A stretch of DNA of 12,253 bases from JAWLFY01 sp964462125 (GTDB lineage: Bacteria > Planctomycetota > Planctomycetia > Pirellulales > Pirellulaceae). The translations under genes were made by a program, and so were the position numbers. The stretch is taken from positions 1 to 12,253 of the forward strand of contig CAYWXT010000172.1 in the NCBI GenBank assembly GCA_964462125.1, written 5' to 3'. The notes beneath the pieces are model-generated. The model did no database searches. It worked only from the letters and a program-made list of their open reading frames with translations, and was not told where the DNA came from. Positions within the stretch are counted from its first letter, which is position 1; each line of letters opens with the position of its first letter. Positions 6,461-12,253 of this stretch are shown here, in pieces.

Positions 6461-9400
6461 TCAGCGACTGCCGGCCGCCCGCAATGCGCGAATCGCCTGC
6501 TCCATGTGACCAGCATTGGATTCGGTCAGCGGAACGATCCTCAAACCCTGTGACCGTCGCTCGTCGGTCTCCTGGTCGACCTGCTTTATGAACGCCTGTA
6601 TCTCCTTGGCCAGTTCCGGGGGGGCGCGCATCACGATCGCGTTGGTCAGCCGATCGACGCTGATTGTCAACAGCGGTCCGCTGGCTGCGGCGTTGATTTG
6701 CCGGAGCATCGTGGCCAGATCCTCGGAGATTCCGGCGGGAATCGTGACCGGCGGCCGCCCACCCCCGCTGGTCAACTCGTTCTGATAGACCGTCTCGAGC
6801 ACCTGCGCCACCCGCTCGACATCCGCGTTGTGAACCGGAACATACTGCGGCGGTGACGGTTGGAAAGCCCCCACGTACTCCGGGGAATCGAGGACCGTCA
6901 GCAGTTCTTCGACGGTGCTCCGGTCCGAACGCGATCCCCGCACGATCAGGGCGTTGATGCGGGGATCGGCCACGACCCGCGTCTCATCCGAACGGTCCTG
7001 CGAGCGGCGCCTGCCGGAGGACCGAAACAGGTTGGTCAGGACGGATTCCAATTCCGAGGCGTCGGCGTAGCGTAAAACGTAGACGGCGTGATTGGACCCA
7101 GCCGGAATCGCCGTCGCGCTGCGTGGAAATGCCTGCTCGATCAACTCCGTCAACGCCTCCAGCGCCAGCGGATCCTCCGAGGCAATTGTCCAACTCTCGG
7201 ATCCAGGAATGATCAACACGGGTGGTGTTTCCGCCGCTTCTGGCGCCTTTGGCGGCTCCACGTCGTCCGGTTCCGCGTCGTCCGGCTCTGGGGGGACAAG
7301 AGGGGGCTGGAGTTTATCCGGCTCGGCCGGGATGACGGGAGCGGTCTGCGATTCCTCCTCTCCCTTCTCTCCTGTTTGTGCGGGGGCGAGGGTGAAAGTG
7401 CGGGGGCTCGGCTCGAATCGTCGCTGGTCCCCCAATTCCGGCTCCGGCACTGGCGCGGGGTCATCTTCGACGTCCTCCTCCTCCGCGGCCTCACGTCCGG
7501 TCGGCGGATCTTCCTCGTCCGTGGGGCCTGCCGCTGCCGGTCCGCTCACCCTCGGGCGGATGACCCGCAGCGGATTGTCACGGACCGATGGCCAAAGTTC
7601 CTCCAGCCGCCTCAACACCGCCTCTGCATCCTCGCCCACCGGGATCGTGCGCACCCGTTCTCCTGGCCCCTCAGCGGCACGACCGTGAGCCGCTGGCCCA
7701 TCGCCGCGTCCCACCGATTCGCCGAGTCGGCCCAGCAAGGCTTCGATTTGATCCAGCTGTTCGGTCGTCGCACGAACCATCAGCTGTTGGCGGTTGTCGT
7801 CGACCAGGACCGACGGAGCCGCGTTGTAGGGGAGTTCGGAAAAGAGCGAATCGATCGCCTCCCGCACCGGTTCCGGATCGTTCGCCATCAGCGGATAGAT
7901 TTCGACCTGCCGCTCGGCCGGCTCAAACTGCTTCAAGGTGTCCTGCACCCGCTGCAGTTGTTCTTCACTGCCGATGACGACAAGTTGCTCGTTGAACATA
8001 TCGTATTCGACGTCGACCGGTGGCCGGGCCGTCTCGAACAGTCGCTCGATCGAGGCGGCGACATCGGAACCGCTGACCCCGGCGGCGGAGAAGATCTTCA
8101 GGCGTCGCGGCACCCGCTCGGCGTCCCCTCGGTCCATCTGTTCGATCAATTCGCTCGCGATCTGGTGATGCTCGCGGCGGCCGACGACGAAGACGAACCC
8201 GGCTTCAACGTCGGCACTGACCCCGGCGGTGGATCGGCGTCCGAAGGCCTGTTCCAGCGCGGAGGCAACGTCACCGGCATCGGCATGATTCAGCTGGTAG
8301 CTCGTCAGCCCCTCGGCCCGTCCGGGAGCCGCGTTCAAATCCTCGACCAGCTCCGCAATTTGCTCGTGTTGTTCCGTCGTCGCCGCGACCAACAGACCGC
8401 CGCTGCCTCTGTCCCCGGCGATCTTGGCATTCGGATAGATCTCGGCCAGTGCGTCCTGGAACGTGGCCGGGCTTCCTTGTTCCAACACGTACGTTTTCGA
8501 AACCAGTGGACCGGTCTCGCCCTCCTCGACGTCGCGAACGAGTTGTTCAATCTCGGCGATCGCGTCGGCCCCGGCGGTCACGACGAGCGTGTTGCTCGAC
8601 TCTTCGGCACTGACACTCGCGTCGGGGGCGAGTTGGGCGGCAGCTTCCGCTAAGGCGGCGGCGTCGCCGCTGCGGAGTTGGAAGACGCGGGATCGCTTGG
8701 CGCTCGGCTCTGGAACACTCTCACGCAACTCGTCGAGCCACTCCGCCAGCTGTTCATGTTCCGACTCGGTCGCGATCACCGCCAATCGATCCTGGGAGCC
8801 GCCCGACAAGAGTGTCGCCTCGGGGACGACGGTTGCAACGCCCTGAGCGGCCTGCGGTGCCAGATCCCCGCGGACGGGGTGAACCCGCAAGCGGCGTTCG
8901 TCGGCGTCACCGAAGGCTCCCTCCAACTCCTGCAGCAATTCGTCGACGGCCTGATGCCCTGCCGCGGTGTCGGCGATGACGAACCGCTTGGTTCCTTCGC
9001 CGCCAACGACGCGGGCGTCCGGCCGGCGGTCCTGCAGCAGCCCTGAGAATGCGGCCGGTTCTGTGCGGCTCAGCTCGTAAACGCGGACCTCCGTCTCTTC
9101 CGGTTGCTCCATCTGCGTTTCCAACCGCTTGAGCATCTGTGCGATCTTCTCGTGATCCTGTGGCAGGGCCACCACCATCACCGCGTCGCCTCGTGCCGCA
9201 CCATTGTCGACCTGACGGGCTGAGGGGGCGGTGGTTTCCAACAGCGTGACGAAGGCGTCGCGGATTGAACGGTCGACGCGGTAGGATTGCGGCTCCGGCT
9301 CGTCCTCCAACTCTCCCGCCTGCAACCGCTCCTCGATCAACTCAGTGATCCCCTGTTGAAGCGGTGCGGGGGCCAAGATGGTCAGCCGGCCCGAACCGCG

Positions 9401-12253
9401 GTCGGAGGACACCTTGGCGGCGGGATAGAGTGATGACAGCAAGCTCCGGTAATTCGAAGCTTCCTCCGGCGGGACCCGGAACAGCAACAGTTCTTCACTC
9501 GGCGCGGCGGTTTCCGAAAGCTGCTCGATCGCTTTCTCGATTCGCTCGTGTTCTGCGTCGGACGCCCAAACCACCACCGCATTGTTGGCCCGGTCCGTAC
9601 TGATGACCGCTTCCGGGGCGATCTGAGCAAGGACCGAGGGGAGGGTGCGGAGGTCGCCAACGGGCATCGCATAGGTTTCCACCCGCAGCTCTCCCTGCTC
9701 GGCGCCGCCGATCTGGTCCAGCGCGGCACCGAGGGCCTCGTGATCGGCCGCTGATCCCGACGCGATCACTTGGTTGGATTCCTCATCGACCGACAATTCC
9801 ATCTTCGGCCACATCGACTCGAGCGTCGGCAGCAGCGCGGTCGCTTGCAGCTCGTCGAGCGGGTAGGTACGGACCTGTTTCTCCGTCCCGGCGTCGCCAG
9901 GCTGATCGACCTCTGCCACCACCGTCTTGATCCGGCCGTGTTGTTGGAGCGTGGCGGTGGCGACCAGCCGTCCCCGCTGGGAATCGGCGATCACATTCAC
10001 CCCGCGGATCACGTTTTCCAACAGCGACTTCAAGTCGTCGGCATCGGCATGTTCGAGCGTGTAGGCCATCAAGATCTTTTCTTGATCGCTCGGCGGCGGC
10101 GTTTGCAACGTTTCCTTCAGTTCCTCTAAACGCCGATGCGTCTCCTCGTCGGCCCGGACCAACAGCCGTTGGCGGCTGGGGTCGGGGGTCACGGTGATCT
10201 CGCCATCTTGGTCCACGATCGGTTCCACCAACGACTCCAGTTCGTCCAGCGACATCTCCGGAACGCTGTATCCCCGAATGGTCATCGCCGGCCGCGATGG
10301 GAGTTCCTCCTGCACGGCCGCCAACAACTCACCGATCTCCTCATGTTCCTCTCGCGCAGCCCAAATCGTGACCTCTTCGGCGGCTGGTTCGACTGTGAAT
10401 CGCACGCCGGGAAACCGCGTCTCGATCAACTCGCCGACCAGATCTGCGTCGCGGTCGTCGAAAGGATACCGCCGCGGCCAGAGGAGCTCGGCGTCCGGAG
10501 TCGCCTCCTGGATCTGCTCTAACACCCCTTCGATCCAGTCGTGATCCTTCGCCGTCGCCCACACCAGCAGCTGAGCCGGGCGTCGGTCGGCATCCGATTC
10601 GACCACCACCCGAACATCGTCCAGTTGCGAACCGAGACCGCTTTCAAGTTGCTGCCAGCGTTCCAGCTCGGCGGGTTTCAAGGCATGGATGCGAAGTTCC
10701 CGCGAAGGGGCGTCGGGAATCGCCGTGGTCAGTTGCGGCAGAGCCCCTTCGATCCGCTCCCGTTCGGCCGACGATCCGAGCATGACCAGTTGATCGTCCC
10801 CCGGACCGAGCCAGAGTTCCGCCTTGGGCGCCACCCGGGCCACCGTTTCGAGCCAATCGCTGGAGGCCGGCCGGGGAAGCGAGAACGCATGCAGGACCTT
10901 CTCCGCGATTCCATCGTCCCCGCGCCAACGCCGAATCACCTCATCGGCCAATTCCAGCTCCTCGGCGGGGCCGCGAACGATAAGGGTCCCGAGCGAATCG
11001 TTTCCAACCGCACGGCTGTCGGACAGCATCGACTGCAGCGACCTCGCCAGTGTCTCGGCTTGGCCCACCTCGACCTGAAACGCGCGGGTTTCATGGTCCG
11101 CGCCGCTTCGCGTGACCCCCAACGCTTCCAGAACCGCTTCGACTTTTTCTTGGTCCGAGGGAGCCGCGGTGACCATCAACCGCCTACCGTCGGCGTCGGC
11201 CGAAACGACCGCACGCGGTGCCACCGCCGTGACCTGCTCGCGGACGACCTCCGCATCGGCCTCGCCCATTCGGTAGGCGACCGAGGTCTCCCCCGGGCTC
11301 TCCTCCAGGTTTTCCCGCATCTGCTCGATCGCCTTCTGGAGGGCAACCTGTTCGTTGGGGATCAGAAAGGCCGTCAACAAACCGGTGCTCTCGTCAACGG
11401 TGATCTGTTCGCTGGCGACCAACTTCTGCATCGCTTCCAGCGTCGCAGCCGGGTCGAGCTGTCCGAGCGGATAGGCCGCGAAGACGGGCTCAGGGGGTTT
11501 TTCTTTCGGCTTCGGGGGCGCCGACTTCTTCGGTTCTGGGACTGAATTGACCAACACGTTGATCGTTTCCATCTTGCCTGCCGTTTCGATCACCACCAGT
11601 TGACGGCTTTGGGCCAGCGGCAACGCGCGTCCGTAGCGTCCCAAATAGGGCGTGACCTCCTTGACCACTTCATCCACCGGACGCCTGCCGAGTGCGAACT
11701 TGACACGGACCAGCTCAAACCGGCTGCGGCTGGGAAGCTCCTCAAGCTCCACTTCGGGAATCAGCTCGATCGGAATGGAATCGCTAAGCTCCAACACCGT
11801 CAGCATCTTTTCCCGCCGCACCAGCGTGTAGCCTCGGGTCAGCAGGACACTGTTGAGCAGATCGATGGCCTCGGTCGCGGTGTAACGCCGGGTGTCGCTG
11901 TAGGTAAACGTCCCCGGCGGATCGCGGTCCATCACCAGGGTCAGGCCCTCCTGTTTGGCGAACCACTGCAACACATCCGCCCACGGCTGCTCGCGGAACT
12001 GGAACTCCAAGTACCCCTCGGGGGTGTCATCCTGCCAACGCTCCCACTGCTCTTCGCTGAGCACCTCCCGGATCTGCTCATCGAGTTCCTCCATCCTTTG
12101 TTGCCTCTCCTCGGCGTCGTCGAGCGCCCCCGCCTCGGTCCGCTGCTGGATCAGCTCCTGGATTGCTGCCCGCTGCTGGTCATCGAGGTCCAGCCGCTGA
12201 GCCACCTCCGGATGAGCCAGCCGCGATTCGTCCTGAGGATCTTGGGCATCAGC
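6461..12253 (-). CDS. Giant secretin N-domain repeat protein without a barrel (5' end outside window)
   Basis: The frame is open from the right edge to TGA at 6461-6463, giving 1930 visible residues; start and signal peptide lie beyond 12253. Residues are numbered from the internal GTG at 12203-12205, an unlikely start. Residues 1-58 are charged helix with LTxxQ-like LDDQQ and LSEEQ motifs (Spy/CpxP style). Residues 64-140 are a secretin N0/STN domain (FREQPWADVLQWFAKQEGL) and 162-220 an N1-like domain; a Lys/Pro linker follows. Residues 241-1515 hold about 19 diverged N-domain-like repeats of ~66 residues (pattern: xxYxL...LxxxxPxAxV..D...xLxVxA...H..I...L). Residues 1516-1693 are one more unit split by an acidic Pro-rich insert (1551-1665). 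Residues 1700-1885 are two classical secretin_N units (RVVADPRINALIVRG). The end stops about 28 residues into a further unit, and no secretin barrel motif follows. It is probably periplasmic and linked to the T2SS by position; function unknown. Confidence 0.85.
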   Translation of the reverse strand, partial: ADAQDPQDESRLAHPEVAQRLDLDDQQRAAIQELIQQRTEAGALDDAEERQQRMEELDEQIREVLSEEQWERWQDDTPEGYLEFQFREQPWADVLQWFAKQEGLTLVMDRDPPGTFTYSDTRRYTATEAIDLLNSVLLTRGYTLVRREKMLTVLELSDSIPIELIPEVELEELPSRSRFELVRVKFALGRRPVDEVVKEVTPYLGRYGRALPLAQSRQLVVIETAGKMETINVLVNSVPEPKKSAPPKPKEKPPEPVFAAYPLGQLDPAATLEAMQKLVASEQITVDESTGLLTAFLIPNEQVALQKAIEQMRENLEESPGETSVAYRMGEADAEVVREQVTAVAPRAVVSADADGRRLMVTAAPSDQEKVEAVLEALGVTRSGADHETRAFQVEVGQAETLARSLQSMLSDSRAVGNDSLGTLIVRGPAEELELADEVIRRWRGDDGIAEKVLHAFSLPRPASSDWLETVARVAPKAELWLGPGDDQLVMLGSSAERERIEGALPQLTTAIPDAPSRELRIHALKPAELERWQQLESGLGSQLDDVRVVVESDADRRPAQLLVWATAKDHDWIEGVLEQIQEATPDAELLWPRRYPFDDRDADLVGELIETRFPGVRFTVEPAAEEVTIWAAREEHEEIGELLAAVQEELPSRPAMTIRGYSVPEMSLDELESLVEPIVDQDGEITVTPDPSRQRLLVRADEETHRRLEELKETLQTPPPSDQEKILMAYTLEHADADDLKSLLENVIRGVNVIADSQRGRLVATATLQQHGRIKTVVAEVDQPGDAGTEKQVRTYPLDELQATALLPTLESMWPKMELSVDEESNQVIASGSAADHEALGAALDQIGGAEQGELRVETYAMPVGDLRTLPSVLAQIAPEAVISTDRANNAVVVWASDAEHERIEKAIEQLSETAAPSEELLLFRVPPEEASNYRSLLSSLYPAAKVSSDRGSGRLTILAPAPLQQGITELIEERLQAGELEDEPEPQSYRVDRSIRDAFVTLLETTAPSARQVDNGAARGDAVMVVALPQDHEKIAQMLKRLETQMEQPEETEVRVYELSRTEPAAFSGLLQDRRPDARVVGGEGTKRFVIADTAAGHQAVDELLQELEGAFGDADERRLRVHPVRGDLAPQAAQGVATVVPEATLLSGGSQDRLAVIATESEHEQLAEWLDELRESVPEPSAKRSRVFQLRSGDAAALAEAAAQLAPDASVSAEESSNTLVVTAGADAIAEIEQLVRDVEEGETGPLVSKTYVLEQGSPATFQDALAEIYPNAKIAGDRGSGGLLVAATTEQHEQIAELVEDLNAAPGRAEGLTSYQLNHADAGDVASALEQAFGRRSTAGVSADVEAGFVFVVGRREHHQIASELIEQMDRGDAERVPRRLKIFSAAGVSGSDVAASIERLFETARPPVDVEYDMFNEQLVVIGSEEQLQRVQDTLKQFEPAERQVEIYPLMANDPEPVREAIDSLFSELPYNAAPSVLVDDNRQQLMVRATTEQLDQIEALLGRLGESVGRGDGPAAHGRAAEGPGERVRTIPVGEDAEAVLRRLEELWPSVRDNPLRVIRPRVSGPAAAGPTDEEDPPTGREAAEEEDVEDDPAPVPEPELGDQRRFEPSPRTFTLAPAQTGEKGEEESQTAPVIPAEPDKLQPPLVPPEPDDAEPDDVEPPKAPEAAETPPVLIIPGSESWTIASEDPLALEALTELIEQAFPRSATAIPAGSNHAVYVLRYADASELESVLTNLFRSSGRRRSQDRSDETRVVADPRINALIVRGSRSDRSTVEELLTVLDSPEYVGAFQPSPPQYVPVHNADVERVAQVLETVYQNELTSGGGRPPVTIPAGISEDLATMLRQINAAASGPLLTISVDRLTNAIVMRAPPELAKEIQAFIKQVDQETDERRSQGLRIVPLTESNAGHMEQAIRALRAAGSR
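7211..7555 (-). other. Acidic Pro-rich insert splitting an N-domain of the giant protein
   Basis: Residues 1551-1665 (numbered from the internal GTG) are rich in Glu, Asp and Pro (for example PPEPDDAEPDDVEPPKAPE) and probably disordered. They separate the first half of an N-domain unit (RVRTIPVGEDAEAVLRRLEELWP) from its expected second half (SWTIASEDPLALEALTELIEQ). At the DNA level the segment carries an imperfect short repeat around 7259-7290 (cgtcgtccggttc-type units). Confidence 0.75.

Noticed and set aside
6039..6509. 156-codon plus-strand frame across the gap before gspE
   Set aside because: Low-complexity composition without any recognisable domain, no ribosome site, overlaps the 3' end of the giant gene, and spans the tandem repeat and hairpins.
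7088..8653. Long antisense frame (521 codons) opposite the giant gene, and similar ones at 4738-6144 and 10541-11545
   Set aside because: High-GC coding sequence commonly leaves a long open frame on the other strand. The translations are Arg/His/Leu-rich with no domain pattern, while the minus-strand products have clear families.
12203..12205. GTG as the start of the giant protein
   Set aside because: The frame stays open for 16 more codons to the window edge, no Shine-Dalgarno precedes the GTG, and no signal peptide follows it, although secretin-type proteins need one. The true start is most likely outside.
1..12253. tRNA or rRNA genes, insertion sequences
   Set aside because: No cloverleaf-like, rRNA-like or transposase-like sequence was seen on either strand.

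Overview
The window reads as part of a type II secretion (T2SS) locus from a high-GC planctomycete, probably the Pirellulales/Rhodopirellula group. That placement is inference. It rests on the GC-rich coding style, the mix of genes with and without Shine-Dalgarno sites, the unusually long and acidic pseudopilins, and a giant secretin-N-domain protein of a kind seen next to planctomycete gsp genes. No rRNA or other phylogenetic marker is present. All recognisable genes are on the minus strand, so the operon is read from right to left.

Right half (12253 down to 6461): one giant open frame, still open at the window's right edge, with 1930 residues visible. It starts with an LTxxQ-like helical segment, then a secretin N0 (STN) domain and an N1-like domain. 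About 19 further N-domain-like repeats of roughly 66 residues follow, then one N-domain split by a ~115-residue acidic/proline-rich insert, then two more classical secretin_N units. It stops where a GspD would begin its outer-membrane beta-barrel; no barrel is encoded here. This is the most unusual object in the window.

Middle (6460 to 6022): a ~440-bp gene-free stretch. It holds a perfect 19-bp tandem repeat, a good sigma70-type promoter (TTGACT, 17-bp spacer, TACGAT) pointing towards gspE, and two stem-loop structures that would lie in a long gspE leader RNA.

Left half (6021 to 1): gspE (ATPase), gspF (inner-membrane platform), gspG (major pseudopilin), gspH, gspI, gspJ (minor pseudopilins) and the first 22 codons of gspK. 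Genes are tightly packed; H/I and J/K overlap by 4 bp (ATGA). The one larger gap, between gspF and gspG, holds a 22-bp inverted repeat that pairs fully only in the operon-sense RNA. GspE should power assembly of a GspG pseudopilus on the GspF platform, primed by the H-I-J-K tip. The giant N-domain protein presumably lies in the periplasm on the secretion path or as a scaffold. GspC, L and M, the prepilin peptidase and a barrel-bearing secretin are not in this window.
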